A stretch of 64,000 nucleotides of DNA from Allorhizobium borbori (GCF_014196535.1 NZ_JACIDU010000004.1:240157-304156); one strand, 5' to 3'. Shown: positions 47,197 to 57,364, counted from the first letter of the stretch. Notes: a model not told the origin generated them from the letters alone. Numbers and translations: made by a program.

Positions 47197-47586
47197 ATGG
47201 GCAAGGCAAAAACCGAACGCCGGCTCAACGACAACGAAGCACAGGCTGTGGCCCGTACGCTTCGCGTCAGCCCGCAGAAGCTCAACCTGGTTGCCGCGCT
47301 CATCCGCGGCATGAAGGTCGAACGCGCTCTCGCCGAGCTGGAATTCTCGCGCAAGCGTATCGCCGGCACGGTCAAGAAGACCCTGGAATCGGCCATCGCC
47401 AACGCGGAAAACAACCATGACCTCGACGTCGACAGCCTGATCGTTGCCGAGGCCTACGTTGGCAAGTCCATCGTCATGAAGCGTTTCCACGCTCGTGGCC
47501 GTGGTCGTGCATCGCGTGTCGAGAAGCCCTTCGCGCACCTGACGATCGTCGTCCGCGAAGTTCAGGAAAAAGGGGAGGCTGCATAA
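47197..47586 (+). CDS. rplV: 50S ribosomal protein L22
   Basis: A 129-residue L22, contributing the tunnel constriction. The segments [21 protein letters not shown] and the beta-hairpin [25 protein letters not shown] are intact. Its stop overlaps the rpsC start by one base (TAATG). Confidence 0.98.
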   Translation: MGKAKTERRLNDNEAQAVARTLRVSPQKLNLVAALIRGMKVERALAELEFSRKRIAGTVKKTLESAIANAENNHDLDVDSLIVAEAYVGKSIVMKRFHARGRGRASRVEKPFAHLTIVVREVQEKGEAA

Positions 47587-48308
47587 TGGGCCAGAAAATT
47601 AATCCGATCGGTTTCCGTCTCGGCATTAACCGCACCTGGGACAGCCGTTGGTTCGCCGATAACGCGGAATACGGCCAGCTTCTTCACGAAGACCTGAAGA
47701 TCCGCGCTTTCGTTCAGAAGGAACTGAAGCAGGCCGGTATCGCCAAGGTGGTCATCGAGCGTCCGCACAAGAAGTGCCGCGTCACGATCCACTCGGCTCG
47801 TCCGGGTCTCATCATCGGCAAGAAGGGCGCCGACATCGAAAAGCTTCGCAAGAAGCTGGCCGAAATGACGTCCTCCGAAACGCACCTCAACATTGTTGAA
47901 GTGCGCAAGCCGGAAACCGACGCTACGCTGGTCGCACAGTCGATCGCCCAGCAGCTCGAGCGTCGCGTGGCTTTCCGCCGTGCTATGAAGCGTGCCGTTC
48001 AGTCGGCCATGCGTCTCGGCGCCGAAGGCATCAAGATCACCTGCGGCGGTCGTCTCGGCGGTGCTGAAATCGCTCGTACCGAATGGTACCGCGAAGGTCG
48101 CGTTCCGTTGCACACGCTGCGTGCGGACATCGACTACGGCACGGCCGAAGCCGAAACCGCTTACGGTATCTGCGGCATCAAGGTCTGGGTCTTCAAGGGC
48201 GAAATCCTTGAGCACGATCCGATGGCTTCTGAACGTCGTGCACTCGAAGGCGACGCGTCCGGCTCCAACAATCGTGAACGTGGCGAGCGCCGCCGCGAGA
48301 ACGCCTAA
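47586..48308 (+). CDS. rpsC: 30S ribosomal protein S3
   Basis: A 240-residue S3 at the mRNA entry. It begins [23 protein letters not shown]; the KH domain motif is [17 protein letters not shown], and the C-terminal tail is basic and disordered. It is coupled to rplV by the TAATG overlap and followed by rplP after 38 bases. Confidence 0.98.
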   Translation: MGQKINPIGFRLGINRTWDSRWFADNAEYGQLLHEDLKIRAFVQKELKQAGIAKVVIERPHKKCRVTIHSARPGLIIGKKGADIEKLRKKLAEMTSSETHLNIVEVRKPETDATLVAQSIAQQLERRVAFRRAMKRAVQSAMRLGAEGIKITCGGRLGGAEIARTEWYREGRVPLHTLRADIDYGTAEAETAYGICGIKVWVFKGEILEHDPMASERRALEGDASGSNNRERGERRRENA

Positions 48309-48346
48309 TTGACGCTGGCGAAAGATAAGCTCGGAGAAGTAAGAAA

Positions 48347-48760
48347 ATGTTGCAGCCAAAGCGTACAAAGTATCGCAAGCAGTTCAAGGGTCGCATCAAG
48401 GGTGTGGCCAAGGGCGGCTTCGACCTCGCCTTCGGTGAATTCGGTCTGAAGGCTCAGGAACCCAACCGCGTCAACGCACGCGAGATCGAAGCGGCTCGCC
48501 GCGCGATCACGCGTTACATGAAGCGTGCAGGCCGCGTCTGGATCCGCGTATTCCCCGACGTTCCGGTTACGGCGAAGCCGACCGAAGTTCGTATGGGTAA
48601 GGGTAAGGGTTCAGTCGAATACTGGGCTTGCAAGGTCAAGCCCGGCCGTATGATGTTCGAGATCGACGGTGTGAGCGAGGAAATCGCCCGTGAGGCTCTG
48701 CGCCTCGGCGCTGCCAAGCTCTCGGTCAAGACGCGCTTCGTTCAGCGCATCGCAGAGTAA
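48347..48760 (+). CDS. rplP: 50S ribosomal protein L16
   Basis: A 137-residue L16 near the A site. [24 protein letters not shown] and [25 protein letters not shown] are the family marks, and the Arg that is hydroxylated in E. coli lies in this second segment. rpmC follows after 12 bases. Confidence 0.98.
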   Translation: MLQPKRTKYRKQFKGRIKGVAKGGFDLAFGEFGLKAQEPNRVNAREIEAARRAITRYMKRAGRVWIRVFPDVPVTAKPTEVRMGKGKGSVEYWACKVKPGRMMFEIDGVSEEIAREALRLGAAKLSVKTRFVQRIAE

Positions 48761-48772
48761 GGGAAAGAGCCA

Positions 48773-48973
48773 ATGAAAGCCGCAGACGTTCGCGCACTGA
48801 GCGCAGACCAGCTGAAGGAAGAGCTCGCCAAGCTGAAGAAGGAGCAGTTCAACCTGCGCTTCCAGAAGGCCACCGGCCAGCTCGAAAAGACCTCGCGGAT
48901 TACCGAAGTTCGCAAGGACATCGCCCGCATCAAGACCATTGCCCGCCAGAAGGCGGCCGAAGCCAAGGCCTGA
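48773..48973 (+). CDS. rpmC: 50S ribosomal protein L29
   Basis: A 66-residue, two-helix L29 near the tunnel exit. The motif [34 protein letters not shown] is typical. rpsQ begins 11 bases on. Confidence 0.97.
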   Translation: MKAADVRALSADQLKEELAKLKKEQFNLRFQKATGQLEKTSRITEVRKDIARIKTIARQKAAEAKA

Positions 48974-48984
48974 GGACCAATACG

Positions 48985-49221
48985 ATGCCGAAAAGAATTC
49001 TGCAGGGTGTCGTCGTAAGCGACAAGAATGAAAAGACTGTCGTGGTCCGCGTTGAGCGTCGTTTCGCTCACCCGCTGCTTCAGAAGACCGTTCGCCGGTC
49101 CAAGAAGTACAAGGCCCATGACGAAAACAACCAGTACAAGGTTGGTGATGTCGTTTCCATCCAGGAATGCGCGCCGATCTCCAAGGACAAGCGCTGGACG
49201 GTTATTGCCGCCCAGGCCTGA
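48985..49221 (+). CDS. rpsQ: 30S ribosomal protein S17
   Basis: A 78-residue S17 with an OB fold: [27 protein letters not shown] and [21 protein letters not shown]. It is the last gene of the S10 set; a structured 306-base gap follows. Confidence 0.98.
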   Translation: MPKRILQGVVVSDKNEKTVVVRVERRFAHPLLQKTVRRSKKYKAHDENNQYKVGDVVSIQECAPISKDKRWTVIAAQA

Positions 49222-49527
49222 TCATACGGATTTTCCGTAAATGCCCGGTCCCGGATGCCTGAAAAGGTGTCCGGGATTGTGCGTTGAGAAGATAAGGTCT
49301 TCAGGAGGAGTAAGAATCTTCCGGCGGGCCTTGTACTTTTTGGAAATATCTATATGAAGCACGCGACTGGAGCGGAAGGAAGTCCGGAATCGGGCCTCCT
49401 GCCGCTTCCATGCTGTTCCAATTCCGTGAAGACGGTATGAACGGCGTGAAACTGAACCTTAGTCAATAAGCCGGGATAGGGGGTTCTGAACCCAACCAGC
49501 CTGGTAACAACAAGAAGGCGACCTGAC
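49222..49527 (+). promoter_or_regulatory. Structured gap at the S10/spc boundary
   Basis: This 306-base gap has no gene. TCCCGGATGCCT (49249-49260) and AGGTGTCCGGGA (49265-49276) form a 12-pair hairpin with two wobbles and a GAAA loop. A second imperfect structure is centred near 49390 (GGAGCGG at 49370-49376 with CCGCTTCC at 49402-49409). A weak promoter candidate is TTGTAC near 49331 with CTATAT near 49350. It sits exactly where E. coli separates the S10 and spc operons. Confidence 0.5.
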
Positions 49528-49896
49528 ATGATTCAGATGCAAACAAACCTCGACGTGGCGGATAATTCCGGCGCACGTCGTGTCATGTGCATCAAGGTGC
49601 TGGGCGGCTCCAAGCGCAAGTACGCTTCGATCGGCGACATCATTGTCGTTTCGATCAAGGAAGCCATCCCGCGCGGCCGCGTTAAGAAGGGTGATGTGAT
49701 GAAGGCGGTTGTCGTTCGCACCGCCAAGGACATCCGTCGTCCGGATGGCAGCGTCATTCGTTTCGATAACAATGCAGCCGTTCTTATCGACAACAAGAAA
49801 GAGCCGATCGGCACCCGTATCTTCGGACCGGTTCCGCGCGAACTTCGCGCCAAGAACCATATGAAGATCATCTCGCTGGCTCCGGAAGTGCTGTAA
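49528..49896 (+). CDS. rplN: 50S ribosomal protein L14
   Basis: A 122-residue L14 at the subunit interface, beginning [27 protein letters not shown], the family signature. AAGAAGGCGACC precedes it. It opens the spc set; rplX is 12 bases on. Confidence 0.98.
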   Translation: MIQMQTNLDVADNSGARRVMCIKVLGGSKRKYASIGDIIVVSIKEAIPRGRVKKGDVMKAVVVRTAKDIRRPDGSVIRFDNNAAVLIDNKKEPIGTRIFGPVPRELRAKNHMKIISLAPEVL

Positions 49897-49908
49897 GGAG
49901 CTATAGCG

Positions 49909-50217
49909 ATGCAAAAGATCCGTAAAGGCGACAAGGTCGTCGTAATCACCGGCAAGGACAAGGGCCGTCAGGGCGAAGTCCTGCAGGTTCTCCCGAAGGA
50001 AGATCGCGCGGTTGTCCGTGGCGTCAACGTCGTCAAGCGCCACCAGCGCCAGACGCAGACGCAGGAAGCCGGCATCATCGCCAAGGAGGCCTCTGTTCAT
50101 CTTTCCAACCTTGCTATCGTCGACAAGGACGGTAAGCCGACCCGCGTCGGTTTCCAGGTTGTGGATGGCAAGAAGGTCCGCGTGGCCAAGCGTTCGGGAG
50201 AAGTGATCGATGGCTGA
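49909..50217 (+). CDS. rplX: 50S ribosomal protein L24
   Basis: A 102-residue L24, an early assembly protein, with the KOW motif in [24 protein letters not shown]. Its last eight bases overlap the rplE start, giving coupled translation. Confidence 0.97.
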   Translation: MQKIRKGDKVVVITGKDKGRQGEVLQVLPKEDRAVVRGVNVVKRHQRQTQTQEAGIIAKEASVHLSNLAIVDKDGKPTRVGFQVVDGKKVRVAKRSGEVIDG

Positions 50218-50767
50218 GGTAAAGTACGAACCGCGGCTGAAGAAGGAATACGTTTCGCGTATTCGCGCCAAGCTGCAGGAAACCTATTCGTACAGCAACG
50301 AGATGCAGATCCCGAAGCTGACGAAGATCGTTATCAACATGGGTGTGGGCGAAGCTACGGCTGACTCCAAGAAGCCGACCGTTGCTGCTGCCGACCTGGC
50401 TGCTATCGCCGGTCAGAAGCCGGTCATCACCCGTGCACGCAACTCCATCGCGGGCTTCAAGGTTCGTGAAGGTATGCCGATCGGCGCCAAGGTGACGCTG
50501 CGCGGCGCTCGCATGTATGAATTCCTGGATCGTCTGGTCAACATCGCGCTTCCGCGCGTTCGCGACTTCCGCGGTCTCAATCCCAAGAGCTTTGACGGCC
50601 GTGGCAACTTCGCCATGGGGATTAAGGAGCACATTGTGTTCCCTGAGATCAACTACGACAAGGTTGATCAGATGTGGGGCATGGACATCATCGTTTGCAC
50701 GACGGCAACGACCGACGACGAAGCTCGGACTCTTCTGAAAGAGTTCAACTTCCCGTTCCGCACGTAA
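50210..50767 (+). CDS. rplE: 50S ribosomal protein L5
   Basis: A 185-residue L5, which binds 5S rRNA and contacts the P-site tRNA. Typical segments are [16 protein letters not shown] and [34 protein letters not shown]. It overlaps rplX by eight bases. Confidence 0.98.
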   Translation: MAEVKYEPRLKKEYVSRIRAKLQETYSYSNEMQIPKLTKIVINMGVGEATADSKKPTVAAADLAAIAGQKPVITRARNSIAGFKVREGMPIGAKVTLRGARMYEFLDRLVNIALPRVRDFRGLNPKSFDGRGNFAMGIKEHIVFPEINYDKVDQMWGMDIIVCTTATTDDEARTLLKEFNFPFRT

Positions 50768-50800
50768 CCGTAACGACGAGCGTAGAAGAGGAACTTCAAT

Positions 50801-51106
50801 ATGGCGAAAACAAGCGCAGTTGAAAAGAACAAGCGCCGCCGCAAGACCGTCGCCGCACAGGCTGGCAAGCGTGCCAAGCTGAAGGCGATCATCATGGACC
50901 AGTCCCTGCCGATCGAAGATCGGTTCAAGGCTACCCTGAAGCTGGCAGAACTGCCGCGCGATGGCTCCAAGACCCGCATCCGCAATCGTTGCGAAGTGAC
51001 GGGCCGTCCGCGCGCATACTATCGCAAGCTCAAGATGTCGCGTATCGCGCTTCGTGAGCTGGGCAACTTCGGCAAGGTGCCGGGCGTTGTGAAGTCGAGC
51101 TGGTAA
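50801..51106 (+). CDS. rpsN: 30S ribosomal protein S14, zinc-free long form
   Basis: A 101-residue S14 of the C-minus type: it has no paired CxxC zinc sites, only one Cys in [23 protein letters not shown]. The long N-terminal half ([20 protein letters not shown]) is basic. GAGGAAC precedes the start. Confidence 0.97.
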   Translation: MAKTSAVEKNKRRRKTVAAQAGKRAKLKAIIMDQSLPIEDRFKATLKLAELPRDGSKTRIRNRCEVTGRPRAYYRKLKMSRIALRELGNFGKVPGVVKSSW

Positions 51107-51118
51107 GGAGACGGGAAC

Positions 51119-51517
51119 ATGACCATGACTGATCCGTTGGGCGATATGCTCACCCGTATCCGCAATGGCGCCGCTCGTCGCAAGTCGACGGTGTCCACGC
51201 CGGCCTCCAAGCTCCGCGCCCGCGTTCTCGATGTGCTGCAGGCCGAGGGTTATATCCGCGGTTACAGCGAAATCGATTCGGGCAACGGCAAGGCCGAGCT
51301 GCAGATCGAACTGAAGTACTACGAAGGCGCGTCGGTGATCCGTGAGATCGGCCGCGTGTCCAAGCCGGGCCGCCGAGTTTATGTCTCGGTCAAGTCCATT
51401 CCGCAGGTCGCGAACGGTCTCGGTATCACCATCCTTTCGACTCCGAAGGGTGTGATGGCCGATCACCAGGCTCGTGAACAGAATGTTGGCGGTGAGGTTC
51501 TCTGCTCGGTCTTCTAA
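51119..51517 (+). CDS. rpsH: 30S ribosomal protein S8
   Basis: A 132-residue S8, central to 30S platform assembly and repressor of the spc operon in E. coli. The family marks are [16 protein letters not shown] and the C-terminal [30 protein letters not shown]. An in-frame ATG also occurs two codons later. Confidence 0.98.
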   Translation: MTMTDPLGDMLTRIRNGAARRKSTVSTPASKLRARVLDVLQAEGYIRGYSEIDSGNGKAELQIELKYYEGASVIREIGRVSKPGRRVYVSVKSIPQVANGLGITILSTPKGVMADHQAREQNVGGEVLCSVF

Positions 51518-51560
51518 GATCGGACAGAGGAACTCCATAACGAACAGACAGGATTAAAAC

Positions 51561-52094
51561 ATGTCTCGTATCGGTAAAAAGCCCGTTCAGGTTCCTGCTG
51601 GTGTGACGGCCTCTGTCGAAGGACAGAAGGTCACGGCCAAGGGCCCGAAGGGCGAACTTTTCTTCGTCGCTAATGACGAAATCGCGCTCGCGCTGGAAGA
51701 CAACGCTGTCTCGGTCACCCCGGTGAACCAGACGAAGGACGCTCGGTCGAAGTGGGGCATGTCCCGCACGATGATCGAGAACATCTTCAAGGGCGTTAAG
51801 GACGGTTTCGAGCGCAAGCTTGAAATCAACGGCGTTGGTTACCGTGCCGCCATGCAGGGCAAGAACCTGCAGCTCGCGCTCGGTTTCAGCCACGACGTGG
51901 TCTACGAACCGCCGCAGGGCATCACCATTGCTGTGCCGAAGCCGACGGAAATCGTCGTCACCGGCATCAACAAGCAGCAGGTTGGCCAGGTTGCGGCCGA
52001 AATTCGCGAATTCCGCGGCCCCGAACCCTACAAGGGCAAGGGCGTCAAGTATGCGGAAGAGCGGATCGTCCGCAAGGAAGGCAAGAAGAAGTAA
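51561..52094 (+). CDS. rplF: 50S ribosomal protein L6
   Basis: A 177-residue L6 with two repeated domains: [19 protein letters not shown] at the start and [26 protein letters not shown] at the end. GACAGGATTAAAAC precedes the ATG. rplR follows after 12 bases. Confidence 0.98.
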   Translation: MSRIGKKPVQVPAGVTASVEGQKVTAKGPKGELFFVANDEIALALEDNAVSVTPVNQTKDARSKWGMSRTMIENIFKGVKDGFERKLEINGVGYRAAMQGKNLQLALGFSHDVVYEPPQGITIAVPKPTEIVVTGINKQQVGQVAAEIREFRGPEPYKGKGVKYAEERIVRKEGKKK

Positions 52095-52106
52095 GGATCA
52101 CGCGAA

Positions 52107-52469
52107 ATGGCTAGCAGGAAAGAAGTACTTTCGAAGCGCGCGAGCCGCGTGCGCCGCCAGCTCAAGGCGGTCGCAAATGGCCGTCCGCGCCTGTCGGTTC
52201 ATCGCTCGTCGAAGAACATCTACGCTCAGATCATTGATGACGTCGCCGGCCGCACGCTTGCTGCTGCTTCGACGCTCGATCAGGGTCTGCGCTCGGAGCT
52301 GAAGACCGGCGCCGACACCTCTGCCGCCGCCGCCGTTGGCAAGCTCGTCGCTGAGCGTGCTGTGGCTGCCGGCGTCAAGGAAGTCGTATTCGACCGTGGC
52401 GCCTTCATCTATCACGGTCGCGTCAAGGCACTCGCCGACGCTGCCCGCGAAGGCGGCCTGAGCTTCTAA
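52107..52469 (+). CDS. rplR: 50S ribosomal protein L18
   Basis: A 120-residue L18, 5S rRNA-binding. [31 protein letters not shown] and [24 protein letters not shown] are typical. A 186-base gap with hairpins separates it from rpsE, unlike the short gaps before. Confidence 0.97.
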   Translation: MASRKEVLSKRASRVRRQLKAVANGRPRLSVHRSSKNIYAQIIDDVAGRTLAAASTLDQGLRSELKTGADTSAAAAVGKLVAERAVAAGVKEVVFDRGAFIYHGRVKALADAAREGGLSF

Positions 52470-52519
52470 GCTTTATGTCGACCGCGTGTCGGTTTTCATA
52501 AAACTTTGGTTGAAAATGT

Positions 52520-52543
52520 CGGCCCGGACTGATATCCGGGCCG
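52520..52543 (+). promoter_or_regulatory. Hairpin in the rplR-rpsE gap
   Basis: CGGCCCGGA (52520-52528) pairs with TCCGGGCCG (52535-52543) around CTGATA. No T run follows. A smaller hairpin, TGGGT/ACCCA, lies just after it. Together they suggest processing or a leader ahead of rpsE. Confidence 0.45.
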
Positions 52544-52655
52544 TCGTCTTGGGTGAATAACCCATGATCGGACCGCACGTTCTCCGGAAACGGCGAGCGG
52601 GGCGGGTATTATTGTGTCCGCCGATTGCACCCGGAAAAGAAAAAGGAAGAGGACA

Positions 52656-53225
52656 ATGGCACAGAAAGAAAGGGCTCCGCGCGAAGATCGCGGTAGCCGT
52701 GAAGAGCGCGACAGCGAGTTCGTTGACAAGCTGGTCGCAATTAACCGCGTCGCCAAGGTGGTGAAGGGCGGTCGTCGTTTCGGTTTCGCCGCTCTCGTCG
52801 TCGTTGGCGACCAGAAGGGCCGTGTTGGCTTTGGTCATGGCAAGGCACGCGAAGTGCCGGAAGCCATCCGCAAGGCAACCGAAGCCGCCAAGCGCGATCT
52901 GATCTTCGTTCCGCTTCGCGATGGCCGCACGCTGCACCACGATGTCAATGGCCGTCACGGCGCTGGCAAGGTTCTGCTTCGCGCTGCCAAGGCTGGTACC
53001 GGTATCATCGCCGGTGGCCCGATGCGCGCTGTGTTCGAAACGCTCGGCGTCAATGACGTCGTCGCCAAGTCGACCGGTTCGTCCAACCCGTACAACATGG
53101 TTCGCGCCACGTTCGATGCTCTGAAGCACCAGGTCCATCCCAAGGACATCGCTGCTCAGCGCGGCATCAAGTACGCCACCCTTCAGGCTCGTCGCGCTGA
53201 CGCCGGCGTTGCTTCCGAAGAATAA
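52656..53225 (+). CDS. rpsE: 30S ribosomal protein S5
   Basis: A 189-residue S5 near the decoding site. [30 protein letters not shown] is the signature. The start [14 protein letters not shown] at 52656 follows GAAGAGGACA; the extended frame to 52614 is not coding-like. rpmD begins 12 bases later. Confidence 0.97.
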   Translation: MAQKERAPREDRGSREERDSEFVDKLVAINRVAKVVKGGRRFGFAALVVVGDQKGRVGFGHGKAREVPEAIRKATEAAKRDLIFVPLRDGRTLHHDVNGRHGAGKVLLRAAKAGTGIIAGGPMRAVFETLGVNDVVAKSTGSSNPYNMVRATFDALKHQVHPKDIAAQRGIKYATLQARRADAGVASEE

Positions 53226-53237
53226 TAGGAGGCAGGG

Positions 53238-53426
53238 ATGACCAAGAAGACGATCACTGTCGAACAGATCGGTAGCCCGATTCGCCGTCCGAACGTTCAG
53301 CGCCAGACGCTGATCGGCCTCGGCCTCAACAAGATGCACCGTACCCGTACGCTGGAAGACACGCCCGCCGTTCGCGGCATGATTCGTGCCGTTCAGCACC
53401 TCGTTCGCGTCGTCGACGAGAAGTGA
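53238..53426 (+). CDS. rpmD: 50S ribosomal protein L30
   Basis: A 62-residue L30, with [36 protein letters not shown], the family pattern. AGGAGGCAGGG precedes the ATG. rplO is 16 bases downstream. Confidence 0.97.
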   Translation: MTKKTITVEQIGSPIRRPNVQRQTLIGLGLNKMHRTRTLEDTPAVRGMIRAVQHLVRVVDEK

Positions 53427-53442
53427 CACGGAGGAACATGTC

Positions 53443-53919
53443 ATGAAACTGAATGAAATCAAGGACAACGAAGGCGCTTCCAAGGACCGCATCCGCGTTG
53501 GTCGCGGTATCGGCTCTGGCAAGGGCAAGACCGGTGGTCGCGGCGTGAAGGGTCAGAAGGCTCGTTCGGGCGTCGCGGTCAACGGCTTCGAAGGCGGTCA
53601 GATGCCCATCTACCGTCGTCTACCGAAGCGCGGCTTCAACAACATCTTCGCTTCGGAGTATGTCGTTGTCGCTCTCGGTCGCATCCAGACGGCAATCGAA
53701 GCCGGCAAGCTGGACGCTACGAAGACGATCGATGCTGCTGCTCTCAAGGCCGCTGGCGTTATCCGTCGCGCCAAGGATGGCGTTCGCGTTCTTTCGGACG
53801 GCGAACTGAAGTCGAAGGTCACGATCGAAGTTGCCGGCGCCTCCAAGGCCGCCGTCGAGAAGATCGAAAAGGCCGGCGGCTCCATCAAGCTGCTCGAAGC
53901 AGCCGCGTCTGCAGAATAA
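53443..53919 (+). CDS. rplO: 50S ribosomal protein L15
   Basis: A 158-residue L15, with the Gly-rich [24 protein letters not shown] segment and the GGSIKLLE end. ATG 53443 follows GGAGGAACATGTC. It is the last ribosomal gene before a strong terminator, so the spc transcript may end here. Confidence 0.97.
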   Translation: MKLNEIKDNEGASKDRIRVGRGIGSGKGKTGGRGVKGQKARSGVAVNGFEGGQMPIYRRLPKRGFNNIFASEYVVVALGRIQTAIEAGKLDATKTIDAAALKAAGVIRRAKDGVRVLSDGELKSKVTIEVAGASKAAVEKIEKAGGSIKLLEAAASAE

Positions 53920-53930
53920 TTGTCGATACG

Positions 53931-53962
53931 AACCGCCCGGTACTTCACACCGGGCGGTTTTT
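53931..53962 (+). terminator. Strong intrinsic terminator between rplO and secY
   Basis: AACCGCCCGGT (53931-53941) pairs perfectly with ACCGGGCGGTT (53949-53959), seven-base loop, followed by TTT and TC. By form it is a complete rho-independent terminator inside what is usually one spc operon. Confidence 0.85.
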
Positions 53963-54067
53963 CTCCCATATGGGAGGCCTCACGTCCTCTCAGCGAGGGC
54001 ATCGCGGGTTTCATCTTTCGGGTGAGCCGCATATCGTGAAGGGTGGGGCGTCTGCGTTTTCCGCGAT

Positions 54068-54096
54068 TTGCCTATTCCCTCAGAAAACAGAATATT
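54068..54096 (+). promoter_or_regulatory. Candidate promoter of secY-adk
   Basis: TTGCCT (54068-54073) and AATATT (54091-54096) are 17 bases apart, downstream of the rplO terminator and 58 bases before secY. The -10 is weak; it is proposed because the terminator implies a new start. Confidence 0.4.
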
Positions 54097-54153
54097 GCTT
54101 CCGGACTAGGCCGGCCTTATCGCGCCGCCGGAATGGGACAGGCGGAGAATCGC

Positions 54154-55494
54154 ATGGCGTCAGCAGCGGAACAGTTGGCCTCGAACCTGAATTTTGCCAC
54201 CTTCGCGAAAGCTGAGGATCTGAAGAAGCGCCTTTGGTTTACCCTGGCCGCTCTCCTCGTTTACCGTCTTGGCACGCATATTCCCCTGCCGGGCCTGAAT
54301 CCTGAGGCGTTCGCCCAGGCCTTCAAGTCGCAGGCAGGTGGCATTCTTGGCCTTTTCAATATGTTTGCCGGCGGCGCCGTTGAGCGTATGGCGATTTTCG
54401 CCCTCGGCATCATGCCCTACATTTCGGCCTCCATCATCGTCCAGCTCATGACTTCGGTCGTGCCTTCACTGGAATCGCTGAAGAAGGAAGGTGAGGCGGG
54501 TCGCAAGATCATCAACCAGTACACCCGCTACGGCACGGTGATTCTCGGTACGCTGCAGGCCTATGGCATTGCCGTCGGTCTCGAGAGCGGCAATGGTCTT
54601 GTAAATGACCCCGGCCTGTTCTTCCGTCTTTCGACGGTCCTGACTCTGTTGGGCGGTACGATGTTCCTGATGTGGCTCGGCGAGCAGATCACGTCGCGCG
54701 GTATCGGTAACGGTATCTCGCTGATCATCTATGCCGGTATTGCCGCAGGCCTGCCGAAGGCGCTGGCCGGTACGCTGGAACTCGGTCGCACGGGCGCTTT
54801 GTCCACACCGCTTATCCTTACGGTTCTGGTCGTCGCCATCGTCGTCATCGCGCTCATCGTATTCGTCGAACGGGCACAGCGTCGTCTGGTGATCCAGTAT
54901 CCGAAGCGTCAGGTCGGTAACCGCATGTTTCAGGGCGATACCTCGCACCTGCCGCTCAAGCTGAATACCGCCGGTGTGATTCCCGCGATCTTTGCATCTT
55001 CGCTGCTGCTTCTGCCGGCGACGGCTGCCGGCTTCGCAAACAGCAGCGAACTTCCCGCCTGGGTTACGACGATCATCTCGTCGCTTGGTCACGGTCAGCC
55101 GCTGTTCATGGCGTTCTATGCTGCGCTGATTGCGTTCTTTGCTTTCTTCTACACGGCTATCGTCTTCAATCCGAAAGACACGGCCGACAATCTGAAAAAG
55201 CATGGCGGCTTTATTCCCGGTATCCGGCCGGGCGAGCGCACCGCGCAATATATCGACTACGTGCTGACCCGTATCACGGTCATCGGTGCGATCTATCTCG
55301 TTTTCGTCTGCATCCTGCCTGAAATCCTCGTTGCGCGTACGGGCGTTCCGCTGGCTCTCGGTGGTACTTCGCTTCTGATCATGGTGAGCGTCACCCTGGA
55401 CACCGTTGCGCAGATCCAGGGGCATCTTATTGCCCAGCAGTATGAAGGCCTGATCAAGAAGTCCAAGCTGCGTGGAGGGAAGAGGGGACGATGA
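54154..55494 (+). CDS. secY: Preprotein translocase subunit SecY
   Basis: A 446-residue channel subunit with ten transmembrane segments. The first follows RLWFTLAALLVYRLGTHIPLPG; the plug and lateral-gate region includes GGAVERMAIFALGIMPYISASIIVQL, and the cytoplasmic loop motif NPKDTADNLKKHGGFIPGIRPGERTAQYID is intact. The start at 54154 has GGCGGAGAA before it. It overlaps adk by four bases (ATGA). Confidence 0.97.
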   Translation: MASAAEQLASNLNFATFAKAEDLKKRLWFTLAALLVYRLGTHIPLPGLNPEAFAQAFKSQAGGILGLFNMFAGGAVERMAIFALGIMPYISASIIVQLMTSVVPSLESLKKEGEAGRKIINQYTRYGTVILGTLQAYGIAVGLESGNGLVNDPGLFFRLSTVLTLLGGTMFLMWLGEQITSRGIGNGISLIIYAGIAAGLPKALAGTLELGRTGALSTPLILTVLVVAIVVIALIVFVERAQRRLVIQYPKRQVGNRMFQGDTSHLPLKLNTAGVIPAIFASSLLLLPATAAGFANSSELPAWVTTIISSLGHGQPLFMAFYAALIAFFAFFYTAIVFNPKDTADNLKKHGGFIPGIRPGERTAQYIDYVLTRITVIGAIYLVFVCILPEILVARTGVPLALGGTSLLIMVSVTLDTVAQIQGHLIAQQYEGLIKKSKLRGGKRGR

Positions 55495-56141
55495 GACTGA
55501 TTCTTTTAGGGCCTCCGGGCGCCGGCAAGGGAACCCAGGCGCAACGCATTGTCGAGCACCACGGCATTCCGCAGCTCTCGACGGGTGATATGCTGCGTGC
55601 GGCGATCGCTGCTCAAACCGAGATCGGCAAGAAGGCAAAAGCGGTGATGGATGCGGGCAAGCTCGTGTCTGACGACATTGTCATCGGGATCGTCGCTGAT
55701 CGGATCGAGCAGCCGGATTGCGCCAAGGGGTTCATCCTCGATGGCTTCCCCCGCACGCTCGTTCAGGCGGACGCTACGGACGCAATGTTGAAGGCCAAGG
55801 GTCTTGATATCTCTGCCGTTGTGGAAATCGTCGTCGATGACGAAGTTCTCGCCGACCGAATCGCTGGCCGATATACCTGTGCCCAGTGTGGTGCCGGTTA
55901 TCACGACACGAATCTGAAGCCGAAGGTGGAGGGTGTGTGCGACCGTTGCGGTTCGACTCACTTCAAGCGCCGGCCGGACGATAATCGCGAGACGGTCGTC
56001 GCGCGCTTGCAGACCTACTACAAGGAAACGTCGCCGCTCGTTGGCTATTATTACGCCAAGGGCATGCTTCAGACGGTGGACGGCATGGCCGACATTGATG
56101 AAGTGACGAACGCCATCGAAGCCATTCTGGCCAAGGTGTAA
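55491..56141 (+). CDS. adk: Adenylate kinase
   Basis: A 216-residue kinase that interconverts ATP plus AMP and two ADP. The P-loop is GPPGAGKGT (7-15), the AMP-binding part contains STGDMLRAAIA and DGFPRTLVQA. The LID is the zinc type: CAQCGAGYH and CDRCGSTHFKRRPDD supply four Cys. It is translationally coupled to secY. Confidence 0.97.
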   Translation: MRLILLGPPGAGKGTQAQRIVEHHGIPQLSTGDMLRAAIAAQTEIGKKAKAVMDAGKLVSDDIVIGIVADRIEQPDCAKGFILDGFPRTLVQADATDAMLKAKGLDISAVVEIVVDDEVLADRIAGRYTCAQCGAGYHDTNLKPKVEGVCDRCGSTHFKRRPDDNRETVVARLQTYYKETSPLVGYYYAKGMLQTVDGMADIDEVTNAIEAILAKV

Positions 56142-56269
56142 CGGGCTGGCGCTTCGGCGCCCGTTCTGCCGGTTTGTGCCGGTATTCAAGAATCTTAAGC
56201 GGGCCCGTTGCTTTTTCGCCCTGATTCCGCTAAAGACCGCGCCAACTCGTTATCTGCAGACGATCGGCG

Positions 56270-56294
56270 CGGATGTCCCAAGAAGAGATATCCG
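56270..56294 (+). promoter_or_regulatory. Hairpin in the leader of rpsM
   Basis: CGGATGTC (56270-56277) pairs with GATATCCG (56287-56294, one wobble) around nine bases, 111 bases before the rpsM start. A further GC-rich palindrome lies at about 56337-56353. This 263-base gap should contain an alpha-operon promoter or leader. Confidence 0.35.
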
Positions 56295-56404
56295 GGTTCG
56301 GTCGTTTTGTTGCGGACGAATTCGATTTAAAACCCGGCGGCCTTGCGGCCGTCAGAACAGAAGCACCTTTTGCCGCAGGGCAACCGGAAGCAAGGAGAAT
56401 AGGC

Positions 56405-56773
56405 GTGGCACGTATCGCTGGCGTCAATATCCCGACTGCGAAGCGCGTCGTTATCGCTCTTCGTTATATCCACGGGATCGGTCCGAAATTCGCTCAGGAA
56501 ATCATCGAGAAGGTTGGTATTCCTTCCGATAAGCGCGTTCATCAGCTCACCGACGCTGAAGTTCTCGCGATCCGCGAAACCATTGACCGCGATTACCAGG
56601 TCGAAGGTGACCTGCGTCGCGAGACCTCTATGAACATCAAGCGTCTGATGGACCTGGGCTGCTACCGCGGCCTGCGCCATCGTCGCGGCCTGCCGGTGCG
56701 CGGTCAGCGTACCCACACGAACGCCCGCACCCGCAAGGGTCCGGCCAAGGCGATCGCTGGCAAGAAGAAGTAA
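56405..56773 (+). CDS. rpsM: 30S ribosomal protein S13
   Basis: A 122-residue S13 of the 30S head. It starts with GTG ([26 protein letters not shown]) behind AAGGAGAATAGGC; the tail [28 protein letters not shown] is typical. The upstream open frame has no site. rpsK follows after 201 bases. Confidence 0.97.
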   Translation: MARIAGVNIPTAKRVVIALRYIHGIGPKFAQEIIEKVGIPSDKRVHQLTDAEVLAIRETIDRDYQVEGDLRRETSMNIKRLMDLGCYRGLRHRRGLPVRGQRTHTNARTRKGPAKAIAGKKK

Positions 56774-56974
56774 TTTCCGGTTTTCGGAAATTCACAGAGA
56801 GGCTGGCTTGTGCCGGCCTCTTTGAGCGTTTTCAGGATGTTGTTTCTGGAGCGTATCGAGTTTGGCGGGCTGTTCGGTCCGCTGTGGTAATGGAATTGGT
56901 GAGGGGCCCTTCGGTCGTTCACCGGTGTAGCCGCTGGTATTACGGCGGTGAAGAGATCTGTGAAAGGTAAGACT

Positions 56975-57364
56975 ATGGTCAAGGAAGCCACCCGCGTTCG
57001 CCGTCGCGAACGTAAAAACATCACCTCCGGCGTTGCTCACGTCAACTCCTCGTTCAACAACACCATGATCACGATCACGGACGCACAGGGCAACGCGATT
57101 GCCTGGTCGTCCGCTGGTGCCAAGGGCTTCAAGGGCTCGCGCAAGTCCACGCCGTTCGCGGCGCAGATTGCTGCCGAAGACTGCGCCAAGAAGGCTCAGG
57201 AACACGGCATGAAGTCGCTTGAGGTTGAAGTCTGCGGTCCGGGTTCGGGTCGTGAGTCCGCTCTGCGCGCGCTCCAGGCTGCCGGTTTCCTCATCACGTC
57301 CATCCGCGACGTGACGCCGATCCCGCACAATGGTTGCCGTCCGCGCAAGAAGCGCCGCGTCTAA
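56975..57364 (+). CDS. rpsK: 30S ribosomal protein S11
   Basis: A 129-residue S11 of the platform. [30 protein letters not shown] and the end [17 protein letters not shown] are the signature. AAAGGTAAGACT precedes ATG 56975. Unlike enterobacteria, no rpsD lies between it and rpoA. Confidence 0.98.
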   Translation: MVKEATRVRRRERKNITSGVAHVNSSFNNTMITITDAQGNAIAWSSAGAKGFKGSRKSTPFAAQIAAEDCAKKAQEHGMKSLEVEVCGPGSGRESALRALQAAGFLITSIRDVTPIPHNGCRPRKKRRV

